From Vineibacter terrae (GTDB lineage Bacteria > Pseudomonadota > Alphaproteobacteria > Reyranellales > Reyranellaceae), in NCBI RefSeq assembly GCF_008039615.1, contig NZ_VDUZ01000015.1:1-64000 (forward strand): DNA of 64,000 bases, in the 5' to 3' direction. How positions within the stretch are numbered: position 1 is the first letter of the stretch; every line of letters begins with the position of its first letter. The position numbers and the translations under genes are program-made. Below are positions 1-9,862 of this stretch, one piece after another. The notes beneath the pieces are model-generated. The model was not told the origin of the DNA. It did not search any database and saw only the letters and a program-made list of their open reading frames with translations.

Positions 1-50
1 GCCTTCCAAGGCGCGCAGCACATGCACCCTCTTCACTCCACCCTCACCAC

Positions 51-1783
<1,733 letters not shown>

Positions 1784-1787
<4 letters not shown>

Positions 1788-1972
1788 GGCGCATCCTTCG
1801 GAAGGGAATCCGAACGATACGCCTCCCCTGGACTCGTGCTCAATTGCTTTTCGTGGTCGGCCTTGGCCGCATGACGCGCAAGGAGCCGGGCGATCGCCAC
1901 AAGGCGCGGATCGGCCGCTTGCGGTTTTGATTCCGCTTCGCCGCTTCGTGCCTTGATCTTGCTGACCCGCAT
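1784..1972 (-). CDS. Small protein translationally coupled to the recombinase
   Basis: About 62 aa, charged, with an Ala/Arg-rich helical middle (VAIARLLARHAAK). I do not recognise a family. The stop codon overlaps the recombinase start as ATGA, which is the main support for it being real. The start is uncertain: ATG codons in frame lie at 1972 and 1984 and neither has a well-spaced ribosome site. Confidence 0.45.
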
Positions 1973-2215
1973 GGCCCGCCACATGCCCCTGGATGGGACG
2001 CGCAGCGGAGAGCGCTGCGACAAACCTAATTTTGGCGTGGTTCCGGGTTTTGGAAGGAACGCCCCTTGGTCATGGGCTGGACACGCGCTTTTGCCCGGTC
2101 CCCTTGCGGCACGAGCAAGCCGCTGCGCCGCAGCCTGACCGGCGTCGCCTTAATCAATTGTTAATACCCTTGCTTGTACTATGGAAATTAAGACAACGTA
2201 CGATTGAAGGCAGCT

Positions 2216-2500
2216 ATGGACACGTCAAAACGCAGCGGACCCTTTGAGCCAAACGGCTTCACGATCAGCTACAAGAACCTCGGCACAATCCACATCGATG
2301 AGTTCAGGCAGGCGCTGCTGGAGGACATCAGAATCCTCAAGGAGGACTATGGCCTTCACTACGTGAAGGGCTCCCGCCTCAAACTTTACTTCACCAACGA
2401 GTATGGCGAGCCTGTAAGGGTGAGAAAGCCCGGTTGCGGCCATACCCACTTCATCGACACGCACCACTACCGGCCTTCCTGCAAGGACTACGACCTTTAG
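2216..2500 (+). CDS. Hypothetical element protein, 94 aa
   Basis: Begins MDTSKRSGPFEPNGF and ends with a His/Cys-containing stretch (CGHTHFIDTHHYRPSCKDY) that could bind metal. The start ATG has GAAGG five bases upstream. It lies 18 bp before the next small gene and probably shares its transcript. No family is recognised. It is divergent from the recombinase, so it may help control integration or excision, but that is only inference from position. Confidence 0.6.
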   Translation: MDTSKRSGPFEPNGFTISYKNLGTIHIDEFRQALLEDIRILKEDYGLHYVKGSRLKLYFTNEYGEPVRVRKPGCGHTHFIDTHHYRPSCKDYDL

Positions 2501-2518
2501 CCGGCGAATGGAGGAGGG

Positions 2519-2758
2519 ATGCAACAGCCTTGCTACATCGACCTGGAACAAGCCCGGCAAGTGCTCGCCGAGATGGGTATCGAACTGAATGCCCGCCAGA
2601 TGAAGCGCGCGGCCGACAAGGACGCAAACGGTCAGCGCAAGCTTCCGTTCTTCGTCGATCCCATCGAGGGCAAGCTCAAGATCGAGAAAGGCTCGCTCGT
2701 TCGCATCTATCGGGAATTGCAAGTGCAAGCCGAAAACAGCGCAAAGACGCCGCCATGA
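2519..2758 (+). CDS. Hypothetical 79-aa protein, possible excisionase-like factor
   Basis: A strong ribosome site (GGAGGAG) lies just before the ATG. The protein has a helical N-terminal half (IDLEQARQVLAEMGIEL, then ARQMKRAADK) followed by KLPFFVDPIEGKLKIEKGSLV. The helix-turn-helix-like half followed by a beta hairpin resembles small MerR/Xis-type DNA-binding proteins, which are often encoded before tyrosine integrases, as here. There is no recognisable signature, so the function is a guess. Confidence 0.6.
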   Translation: MQQPCYIDLEQARQVLAEMGIELNARQMKRAADKDANGQRKLPFFVDPIEGKLKIEKGSLVRIYRELQVQAENSAKTPP

Positions 2759-2807
2759 TGCACTCGATGATTGATTTTACAAATACTATGCGTAATTATA
2801 GTTGCCC

Positions 2808-4022
2808 ATGTCCGATATAAGAAAAAGGGTAGGCGCGAAAGGTACAACTTACCAAGTCCGTTATCCGAGCAAATCGACGAAGTCAGGCTATGCCTACGCG
2901 ACCTTTGAGACGCGGAAGGAGGCGCAGGCGTTCCTTGAAAGCGGCAAGACGCAAAGCAGCGACAGCAGCATCCGCGATGGCGAGATCACAACGGTCAGTC
3001 AGGCCGTGGACAAATGGCTTGCGCTTTGCGTCAAGGAAGGCAGGGACGGCCGCGACCCCATAACCAAGCATACCGAGAAGACCTATGATCGTCGCGCCGA
3101 TGCAATGAAGGCCTACGATTGGCCCAAGGGCCTGCGGGACATCAGGCCTCCCGACGTTGTCGAGTTTCGATCCTGGCTGCTAACGCACTACAGCCGCTAT
3201 CAGGCTTACAAGATTCTGTCCTCGTTTCACTCCGTCATGAAGGAAGCGGCGATGCGCGGCTACATCGCGAGCAACGTTGCGGCAGGCATCAGCATCCGGG
3301 CCGACTCCCGCTACGATGAGCCCGTGGTGATTCCGACCCCGGCAGACGTGAGCGCTCTGCTGGCTGCGGCCGACCGGCTCGCCAATTCCAAGAACCGGCA
3401 GACCGCACGTACATGGGAGCGTTATCGGCCGATGCTCTACCTGGCGGCCGATACCGGGATGCGTCCGCAGGAGTACCTCGTCGTTCAGCACTTCAACATC
3501 ACCGACGAAGGCGTCAAAATTGATCGCGCATTGGAGGGCGGCGGCTATAAGCTGTCGGTGCCGAAAACACCGGCCAGTCGCCGCACGATTGATCTCAGCC
3601 CGCAGACGCGGGACCTGGTGACGCACTATCGCGACCACAAGATGGTCGCGAACAAGCATGATCTCCTGTTTCCGACTTCAACCGGCCACTGGCAGAGCAT
3701 CGACAACTGGCGCAAGCGCGGGTTCTACGAAGCCTGCTTTGAAGCGGGCCTGGTGAAGGTGGTCGAAGAGGACGGTGAGACCGTCGAGAAGCCGAAATAC
3801 AAGCCCTACGATCTTCGCCACTTCTATGCGTCGATGCTCATCGAGCAGCGAACGAATCTGAAGCGGATTCAGAAATTGATGGGCCACGAAGACATCAAGA
3901 CGACGCTCAACATCTACGGGCACCTAATCGAACGTGCCGAGCAGGGCCGAGAGGGCGAAAGCGGGCTCATTGCCAAGCTGGCCGCAAAATCATGTGGCGA
4001 GTCTGTGGCGCAGCATCCCTAA
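2808..4022 (+). CDS. Tyrosine recombinase / phage-type integrase
   Basis: 404 aa. It has an N-terminal arm-binding region, a SAM-like core-binding domain at about 60-165, and a catalytic domain at about 175-385. Catalytic residues visible are Arg219 (TGMRPQEY), a beta-strand Lys near 253, Arg337 and His338 (YDLRHFYAS), His360 (LMGHEDIKTT) and the nucleophile Tyr370 (NIYGH). The usual His of the HxxR box is Tyr here (PYDLRH), a tolerated variant. A TTG six bases upstream is an alternative start. The gene stops just before a tRNA-Asp 3' fragment, the natural target of such enzymes, so it is probably the integrase of a second, older element. Confidence 0.93.
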   Translation: MSDIRKRVGAKGTTYQVRYPSKSTKSGYAYATFETRKEAQAFLESGKTQSSDSSIRDGEITTVSQAVDKWLALCVKEGRDGRDPITKHTEKTYDRRADAMKAYDWPKGLRDIRPPDVVEFRSWLLTHYSRYQAYKILSSFHSVMKEAAMRGYIASNVAAGISIRADSRYDEPVVIPTPADVSALLAAADRLANSKNRQTARTWERYRPMLYLAADTGMRPQEYLVVQHFNITDEGVKIDRALEGGGYKLSVPKTPASRRTIDLSPQTRDLVTHYRDHKMVANKHDLLFPTSTGHWQSIDNWRKRGFYEACFEAGLVKVVEEDGETVEKPKYKPYDLRHFYASMLIEQRTNLKRIQKLMGHEDIKTTLNIYGHLIERAEQGREGESGLIAKLAAKSCGESVAQHP

Positions 4023-4050
4023 CCATCTGAAAGATTAGAAAACGGCGCGC

Positions 4051-4096
4051 CCTGTCACGGCTGAGGTCGCGGGTTCAAGTCCCGTCGCTCGCGCCA
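4051..4096 (+). pseudogene. 3' half of tRNA-Asp (GTC), attachment-site remnant
   Basis: The sequence starts at the anticodon loop (CTGTCAC, anticodon GTC at 4054-4056) and continues through the T-arm (GGGTTCAAGTCCC) to an encoded CCA-like end (GCGCCA). The 5' half of a tRNA is absent. The fragment sits 28 bp after the tyrosine integrase stop, as expected of an attachment site for an integrase using the tRNA 3' half. No second copy was found in this window. Confidence 0.75.
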
Positions 4097-4137
4097 TAAT
4101 CCGATCAATCACTTAGCTGACACTTACGGAAACAAAT

Positions 4138-4158
4138 CGGCCCTTCGGGGCCGTTTTT
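4138..4158 (+). terminator. Rho-independent terminator
   Basis: A perfect six-pair stem CGGCCC/GGGCCG closed by a TTCG tetraloop and followed by five T. It lies downstream of the integrase and tRNA-Asp fragment, and could also have ended the tRNA transcript at the original site. Confidence 0.85.
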
Positions 4159-4287
4159 GCCACAAGACCCTAGTCCTCGCTAAACCGCAGAAATCCGCCA
4201 TTGTCCGTTTCGGTCCGTCCCGGCTTGTGGCGAGCTTGTGGCAGGAGCTTTGCGTTAAACGAACGTGGAGTCGCAGCAGGCCAGCAG

Positions 4288-5424
4288 TTACGCTCGGATA
4301 ATCGAGTCGGCCTGAGGCTTCCGGTATCGGGGTCCCCAGGTATTTTGGATCAGCCCTTCCTTCGCCAAGTCCACACAGATGTCCTTCACGTTCGTCTCGC
4401 GGAGCATGAAGGCTTGAAGGACGCTGTCCACGATGTCCGAAAACCTGGCTTTGGTTCCGGCCTGCATAGAGTTCCGAAGCTGATCTTTGGCGAGCGCTTT
4501 CTGTTCCAGTACCAATTCATCAACTGTCGCCTCTTGAATCTCCGCATCAACGCCTGCGAAAAAGTCTGGCGTCCCGGTGCGCTCCTCTCGCTTTCGTTCC
4601 TTAGCATGGGCGCGGTTCTTCGCGTGGCTGCGCAGCGCCGAATATTCAGTTTCCCGAAACGCCTTTAGGCCTGCCCGATCCTTAGTGCCATAAGCCAAGA
4701 AGAAATGCGGCCGGTCAGCAGTGCTCTTGTCGACCCTGGTCGAGATCACATACCTAAAGTCCCCTGCCGCCTTCAGCGTTTCTCTGAAGAGCTTCTCGAC
4801 CGCAGGACCGGGCTCCATGTTCCTGTCGAGGCGGGCATACCAGCCGGGGCCTCCTAATATTGGATCAAGAGATGCGATCGTTTTCTCGTCCGGGCTTGTG
4901 ACGAAACGGCTGATGTGCCCGTACATGAAATTAATCAGCACCTCGCACTTGGAGGAGTTAAAAATCTCTCTAATCTTCGGAAAGGCATAGCCAGTCCACC
5001 CTGTCGGATCGATGAAGATCAACGGAAATGCGCCGCTGATCGCCACCCGAATTTGAGGGACTGCATCCTCGAAGGCACCGCAAAATGTTTCGATCTCGAA
5101 ACCCTCGTCAGGCTTGTGGTGGCAACTTACTGCCTTCGCGAGCTGCGCATATGCGACGGGGGCCTTTTCAACAAAGAGGCATTTGATCCGGCGCCGGCGG
5201 CCAGTCTTCGCGGCGAGCTGGAGCTGGGCGTCCCTTAGAACCCCAATCGCAATCATGAAGGAAGTGTCGGAAAAATCGGCCGTTCTGGATTCCCATGGGC
5301 CGGAAAAACCATCGACGTACGTAATGTCCCAATTATGCAGGACCTTAAATGCAAGCTCCTGAAGATAGCGTCTCAATATGAAATGCTTGGCTTCAGTCTG
5401 CTCCCTGTCGACGTAGACGCTCAA
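4288..5424 (-). CDS. tcmP: Three-Cys-motif partner protein TcmP
   Basis: 378 aa, matching the TcmP family in length and in signatures such as ITYVDGFSGPW, CLFVEKAP and PLIFIDPTGWTGY, which resemble a methyltransferase-like Rossmann fold. The gene follows the DUF5131 gene at 12 bp on the same strand, and the two families are typically found together. TcmP has no established biochemical activity. Its position beside a large restriction operon in a mobile element suggests defence or a modification role. The identification is by remembered family features. Confidence 0.8.
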   Translation of the reverse strand: MSVYVDREQTEAKHFILRRYLQELAFKVLHNWDITYVDGFSGPWESRTADFSDTSFMIAIGVLRDAQLQLAAKTGRRRRIKCLFVEKAPVAYAQLAKAVSCHHKPDEGFEIETFCGAFEDAVPQIRVAISGAFPLIFIDPTGWTGYAFPKIREIFNSSKCEVLINFMYGHISRFVTSPDEKTIASLDPILGGPGWYARLDRNMEPGPAVEKLFRETLKAAGDFRYVISTRVDKSTADRPHFFLAYGTKDRAGLKAFRETEYSALRSHAKNRAHAKERKREERTGTPDFFAGVDAEIQEATVDELVLEQKALAKDQLRNSMQAGTKARFSDIVDSVLQAFMLRETNVKDICVDLAKEGLIQNTWGPRYRKPQADSIIRA

Positions 5425-5436
5425 ATTTTTGCCCCA

Positions 5437-6201
5437 TCAATAGGAAGCCCCGTGGACACTCTCCACGCGGCGCTTGGCTGACTTGTCCGGGTATTGATTC
5501 CACTCGCGGCCCCGCAGCAGACGGCCCCCTGTCTTGGGTCGAGTTCCGCCCCACTGCTTGAAGAAGAAGGCGACTTTGTCAGACTTGCACTGATCCCGGA
5601 TTTCCAGGACCCACGCTTCATCCATCGGACGTGCGCGCGGGCCGCTTTCACCACCCACGATGACCCAGTCAATTCCTTTGAGGCTGATTGGTCCGACCGG
5701 CCCTATCAGGGGCTCGAATGAAACAAACCTTGTGCTGGCCTTAGCGGCTTTGAGGTGTGCGAGCCGCACGGTGTTCTTTGCGTCCTCGATGGACACGCCC
5801 AACCAGATGTGGCGCGGAGCAAGATCGCCTTTGTAACGGCGTGAAAGATACCGTGCCATGAGCGAGCTGCGTTTGGTCAGCACCTGATAGGTATGCCAAG
5901 ACGCCTGCTCCATGGTGTCGAACACGGAGTCGATGAACGACACGGGCACCTCTTTGTGAAAGAGGTCGCTCATGGAATTGACGAATATGCGGCGAGGCTG
6001 TCGCCACCGAAGCGGCTGCTCCAAGCGCCCGTGTCGAAGCGTCAGATCGAAACCATGCTCAAAAGGATGGCCCTTGACCCCCCGGAAGCGCTCGGAGAAC
6101 CGCTCGGCATAACAAAGGTCACATCCCGCCGTGACCTTGGTGCAGCCCGTTACGGGGTTCCAGGTCGAATCCGTCCATTCTATTTCGGTGGAATCAGCCA
6201 T
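5437..6201 (-). CDS. DUF5131 (phage Gp37/Gp68) family protein, three-Cys motif
   Basis: 254 aa. The N-terminus IEWTDSTWNPVTGC and the cysteines C20, C27 and C30 (Cx6CxxCY) form the three-Cys motif, which resembles a radical-SAM iron-sulfur cluster motif. Later segments NSMSDLFHK, WLGVSIED, RFVSFEPLIGP and VIVGGESGPRARP are characteristic of the family. It forms a two-gene unit with tcmP and is divergent from the RHH/restriction operon, with about 128 bp between them. The reaction is unknown; a DNA or nucleotide modification or damage role is often supposed. Confidence 0.85.
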   Translation of the reverse strand: MADSTEIEWTDSTWNPVTGCTKVTAGCDLCYAERFSERFRGVKGHPFEHGFDLTLRHGRLEQPLRWRQPRRIFVNSMSDLFHKEVPVSFIDSVFDTMEQASWHTYQVLTKRSSLMARYLSRRYKGDLAPRHIWLGVSIEDAKNTVRLAHLKAAKASTRFVSFEPLIGPVGPISLKGIDWVIVGGESGPRARPMDEAWVLEIRDQCKSDKVAFFFKQWGGTRPKTGGRLLRGREWNQYPDKSAKRRVESVHGASY

Positions 6202-6301
6202 AGGACAGGATAGAACAAAAAAGGAACAACCGCAAGACCGCCCACTCCGACGGAAGACGGAGTCTGCACGCAAAGCAGCAGAGAAAATCCCCTACCAATT
6301 T

Positions 6302-6320
6302 GTGTATCCATTGGGTACAC
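6302..6320. promoter_or_regulatory. Palindromic operator candidate before the RHH/restriction operon
   Basis: GTGTATCCATTGGGTACAC is a 9+1+9 palindrome with one mismatched pair. It lies 10 bases upstream of the RHH gene start and between the divergent DUF5131 and RHH genes. RHH proteins bind short palindromes in their own promoters, so autoregulation of the defence operon is likely. Confidence 0.55.
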
Positions 6321-6329
6321 TTTTCCACC

Positions 6330-6542
6330 ATGAAGGATGCCGGTCTCCGCATCAGGGTTCAGCGCGAGCTTCGCGAGCAGTTTTTGGACGTGTGCAGGGC
6401 GCAAGATAGGCCCGCTGCCCAAGTCCTCCGCGAGTTCATGCGGGGCTTTGTGGCGCAACATGGGCTCGCCGCTCCTGATACCGGGAGTCAGAGCCCTACC
6501 AAGAGTGGTCCGGGACCAGAGGCCCCGATTCCTAAGCAATAG
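6330..6542 (+). CDS. Ribbon-helix-helix-like small regulator
   Basis: 70 aa. The N-terminus MKDAGLRIRVQRELREQF gives a short strand followed by a helix, then a second helix (PAAQVLREFMRGFVAQHG), the RHH pattern of antitoxins and repressors. The C-terminal tail is Pro/Ser-rich. It is the first gene of the restriction operon, 18 bp before hsdM, and has a palindrome just upstream. It most likely controls expression of the operon. No toxin gene accompanies it. Confidence 0.7.
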   Translation: MKDAGLRIRVQRELREQFLDVCRAQDRPAAQVLREFMRGFVAQHGLAAPDTGSQSPTKSGPGPEAPIPKQ

Positions 6543-6560
6543 CAAAAGTCGGAGGGGGCT

Positions 6561-8585
6561 TTGTCGAAAACCACTGCAAAAGTTCAGAGCCTGAGTTCCT
6601 TTGTCTGGTCGATCGCGGAAATCCTCCGAGGCGATTTCAAGCAATCCGAATACGGCAAGGTAATTCTGCCATTCGTCGTCATGCGCCGTCTCGACTGTAT
6701 CCTCGAAGGCTCTAAACAGGCCGTCCTTACAGCCGAGAAGAAGCTACCCAAGGGGGTCGATGAGGCCACGCGCGACATGATCCTGTTCGGAGCGGTTGGC
6801 GGCAACGTAAAGGTCTACAACCTATCGCGGTTCACATTTGAAACTCTGAAGGGACAGGACCCTGGCCAGCTCCACGCCAACCTGATCGATTACATCACCA
6901 AGTTCTCCGGCAATGTCCGTGACATCTTCCTCGACAAGTTCCTTTTTACCGATCAACTCAAGCGCCTCAAAGACGGCGGTATTCTCTGGCAGGTCTTCGA
7001 GCGGTTTTGCGAGATAGACCTTCACCCGGACAAGGTTTCCAACATCGAGATGGGCTACCTCTTCGAGGAGCTGATCCGAAAATTCTCGGAAATCTCAAAT
7101 GAGACCGCAGGCGAACACTTCACCCCGCGCGAGGTCATCCGGCTTATCGTTGATCTGTTGATCGCCAATGACGATGCAAAGCTCACCGGCAAGGGCATTA
7201 TCCGTCAGGTGTACGACCCCGCCTGCGGAACAGGCGGTATGCTTGCTCTTACTGAAGAGGCCCTGAAAGATTTCAATCCATCGATCCGCGTGGAACTGTT
7301 TGGCCAGGAGATAAACGGCGAATCGTTCGGCATCTGCAAGTCCGATATGCTCGTGACCGGCCATGATCCGGAGCAGATCGCATTTGGCAACACGCTCACC
7401 CAGGACGCACACAAGGGCAAGAAGTTCCACTACATGCTTTCCAATCCACCCTATGGTGTGGACTGGAAGAAGTATCAGGACCCTATCAAGAGCGAAGCCG
7501 ACACGCTCGGCAAGGATGGCCGGTTTGGAGCTGGTCTGCCGCGCATATCCGACGGTCAGCTTCTCTTCCTTCAACACATGATATCAAAGATGCGCGACGA
7601 CGAGACAGGCTCGCGCATCGGCATCGTTATGAATGGATCACCCCTGTTCACCGGCGGGGCAGCGTCAGGCGAAAGTGAAATCCGCCGTTGGATGCTGGAA
7701 AATGATTGGGTCGAGGCAATCGTCGCTCTGCCGACCGACCTCTTCTACAACACCGGCATTCAGACTTTCGTGTGGCTTTTGACGAACCGAAAGTCCAAAC
7801 AACGGCGCGGTAAGGTGCAGCTGATCGATGCAACTGGCGAGCGCTTCTGGAAATCGATGCGCAGGAGTCTTGGTTCTAAGCGCCGCGAAATACCCGAAGA
7901 GGCGAGAGCCGAGCTCGTTCGCATCTACGAAGGCTTCCTGAACGGCGAGAGCGCAGAGTCCGAGGTCGCGAAGATCTTCGATACCGCCGATTTCGGGCAT
8001 CGCGAAATCCGGGTCGAGCGGCCTCTGCGCCTGAATTTTCAGGCAAGCGAAGACAGGGTTGCTCGTTTGCGCAACGAAAAGGTTTTTCTGAAGCTGGATG
8101 AACCCGAACGCGAGGAAATTAAGGTTGTTCTTCTCGGCATGAAGAACGTCCTATTCACAAACCGCGACGATTTCGACAAAGCCCTTTCAAAGGCCTTCAA
8201 GGCTCGAGCGACTAAAGTTTCAGTGCCTGTTAGAAAGGCGATCTTTTCCGCCCTCTCTGAGCGTGATGCAAACGCTGATATCTGCGCCGATAGCCAAGGC
8301 AAGGCAGAACCCGATCCCGAGTTGCGTGACCATGAATTGGTACCGCTCAAGGAAAATTGGCAAGCGTATATGGAGCGCGAGGTTACACCCTTTGTGCCTG
8401 ATTGCTGGATCGATGAGAGCTATCGCGACGCCCGCGATGGCCAAGTCGGACGGATTGGCTACGAGATCAACTTTAATAGATATTTTTACCGTTACGTTCC
8501 GCCGCGCCCTCTTCTGGAAATCGAGAGGGAGCTAAAGGCCCTGGAGGCCGAGATTTCGGAACTGCTTATCAAGGTGCAAGCATGA
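6561..8585 (+). CDS. hsdM: Type I restriction-modification methyltransferase subunit HsdM
   Basis: 674 aa. It has an N-terminal HsdM domain (LSSFVWSIAEILRG), the SAM-binding motif DPACGTGG at 219-226 and the catalytic motif NPPYG at 295-299 of N6-adenine methyltransferases. The C-terminal third is longer than in minimal HsdM and charged. The start is TTG with a strong GGAGGGGG ribosome site; the stop overlaps hsdS (ATGA). HsdM with HsdS methylates adenine in a bipartite target and with HsdR forms the restriction complex. Confidence 0.96.
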   Translation: MSKTTAKVQSLSSFVWSIAEILRGDFKQSEYGKVILPFVVMRRLDCILEGSKQAVLTAEKKLPKGVDEATRDMILFGAVGGNVKVYNLSRFTFETLKGQDPGQLHANLIDYITKFSGNVRDIFLDKFLFTDQLKRLKDGGILWQVFERFCEIDLHPDKVSNIEMGYLFEELIRKFSEISNETAGEHFTPREVIRLIVDLLIANDDAKLTGKGIIRQVYDPACGTGGMLALTEEALKDFNPSIRVELFGQEINGESFGICKSDMLVTGHDPEQIAFGNTLTQDAHKGKKFHYMLSNPPYGVDWKKYQDPIKSEADTLGKDGRFGAGLPRISDGQLLFLQHMISKMRDDETGSRIGIVMNGSPLFTGGAASGESEIRRWMLENDWVEAIVALPTDLFYNTGIQTFVWLLTNRKSKQRRGKVQLIDATGERFWKSMRRSLGSKRREIPEEARAELVRIYEGFLNGESAESEVAKIFDTADFGHREIRVERPLRLNFQASEDRVARLRNEKVFLKLDEPEREEIKVVLLGMKNVLFTNRDDFDKALSKAFKARATKVSVPVRKAIFSALSERDANADICADSQGKAEPDPELRDHELVPLKENWQAYMEREVTPFVPDCWIDESYRDARDGQVGRIGYEINFNRYFYRYVPPRPLLEIERELKALEAEISELLIKVQA

Positions 8586-9862
8586 CGGGGACAATGCTCG
8601 CCCATAAGCCAGACGGATGGGACATCGCCAAACTTGGGCAATATTTTGAGCAGCGCAATGACAAGGTGAACGATGAAGAATATCCGCCACTGTCGGTAAC
8701 TTATGATGGTGTCGTCCCTCAAATGGAACATGTCGCCAAATCCGAAGACAGGGATAACAGAAAAAAAGTCTGTCAAGGTGATCTGGTGATCAACAGCCGG
8801 TCAGACCGCCGAGGCGCAAGTGGGTTGTCTGACTACGATGGTTCAGTTTCTCTGATCAATATCGTCCTGAAACCGCGACTGGGCTGCCCTCGATTTTTTC
8901 ATTACCTAATGAGAAGCATAGCGTTTCAAGAAGAATATTACAGGTATGGCCACGGCATCGTGGCAGACTTGTGGACCACCCGCTACACGGAGTTAAAGAA
9001 CATTTGCGTTGCAGTTCCAGATTGGGAAACGCAACAGCGGATCGCAAATTTCTTGGATAGGTTCAGTTCGCTAATTGACAGCTTGATTGACAAAAAGCTG
9101 AGACAAATAGCTTTGATAAAAGACGAAGAAAATGCCTGTGTTGCTGGTCACATGAGCGACGGTGGACGACGTTCATTCAGGAAAACCGACCTACCGTGGA
9201 TACCGGAAATCCCAGATGATTGGAAGCTCAGGCGTGCAAAATACCTATTCCGATGCCTCTCTCGTCCTCCGCTCGATGATGACAAGATAGTAACTGCATT
9301 TAGGGATGGGCAGGTGACGCTTCGAGAAAACCGGCGTCTGACTGGGTACACGCTGGCAGTCAAGGAAGTTGGTTATCAACACATCAATCAAGGCGATCTT
9401 GTAATTCATACAATGGACGCCTTTGCAGGAGCTATCGGAGTTTCTGACTCTGATGGAAAGGCTACAGGCGAGTACGCGGTTTGCGAACCCATTGCGGCCG
9501 GCATAAACAATCACTTCTTTGCACAAATTTTGCGGTATATGGCTGCGCAAAACTATATTTACGTGCTCTGTCCTTCGGTACGTGAGCGCGCCCCAAGATT
9601 TCGTTTTTCAAAACTAGCCCCTGTCATGCTGCCGGTGCCCACGAAGGATGAGCAGGATCGAATTGCCCTAGTTATCGAACGATCTCGCGCACTTCGGAAC
9701 CGGCTTCAGAGATCGATCTTCCTTCTCAAGGAGCATCGTTCCTCTCTCATCACGAAAGCCGTCACCGGCGAGATAGAAGTTGCGTCTGAGCACTGGGGTG
9801 ACGCGGAGCGCAGCATGAAGCGGATCGAAGGGAAGCTATGCCGGAGGGAGGCAACGGCATGA
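8582..9862 (+). CDS. hsdS: Type I restriction specificity subunit HsdS
   Basis: 426 aa with two target-recognition domains, at about 10-150 and 205-360, each followed by a long helix (ETQQRIANFLDRFSSLIDSL and KDEQDRIALVIERSRALRNR) that forms the conserved spacer. It decides the DNA sequence recognised by the complex. The gene is visibly more AT-rich than its neighbours, as often seen for hsdS genes exchanged by recombination. It overlaps hsdM and the next gene by four bases each. Confidence 0.94.
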   Translation: MTGTMLAHKPDGWDIAKLGQYFEQRNDKVNDEEYPPLSVTYDGVVPQMEHVAKSEDRDNRKKVCQGDLVINSRSDRRGASGLSDYDGSVSLINIVLKPRLGCPRFFHYLMRSIAFQEEYYRYGHGIVADLWTTRYTELKNICVAVPDWETQQRIANFLDRFSSLIDSLIDKKLRQIALIKDEENACVAGHMSDGGRRSFRKTDLPWIPEIPDDWKLRRAKYLFRCLSRPPLDDDKIVTAFRDGQVTLRENRRLTGYTLAVKEVGYQHINQGDLVIHTMDAFAGAIGVSDSDGKATGEYAVCEPIAAGINNHFFAQILRYMAAQNYIYVLCPSVRERAPRFRFSKLAPVMLPVPTKDEQDRIALVIERSRALRNRLQRSIFLLKEHRSSLITKAVTGEIEVASEHWGDAERSMKRIEGKLCRREATA

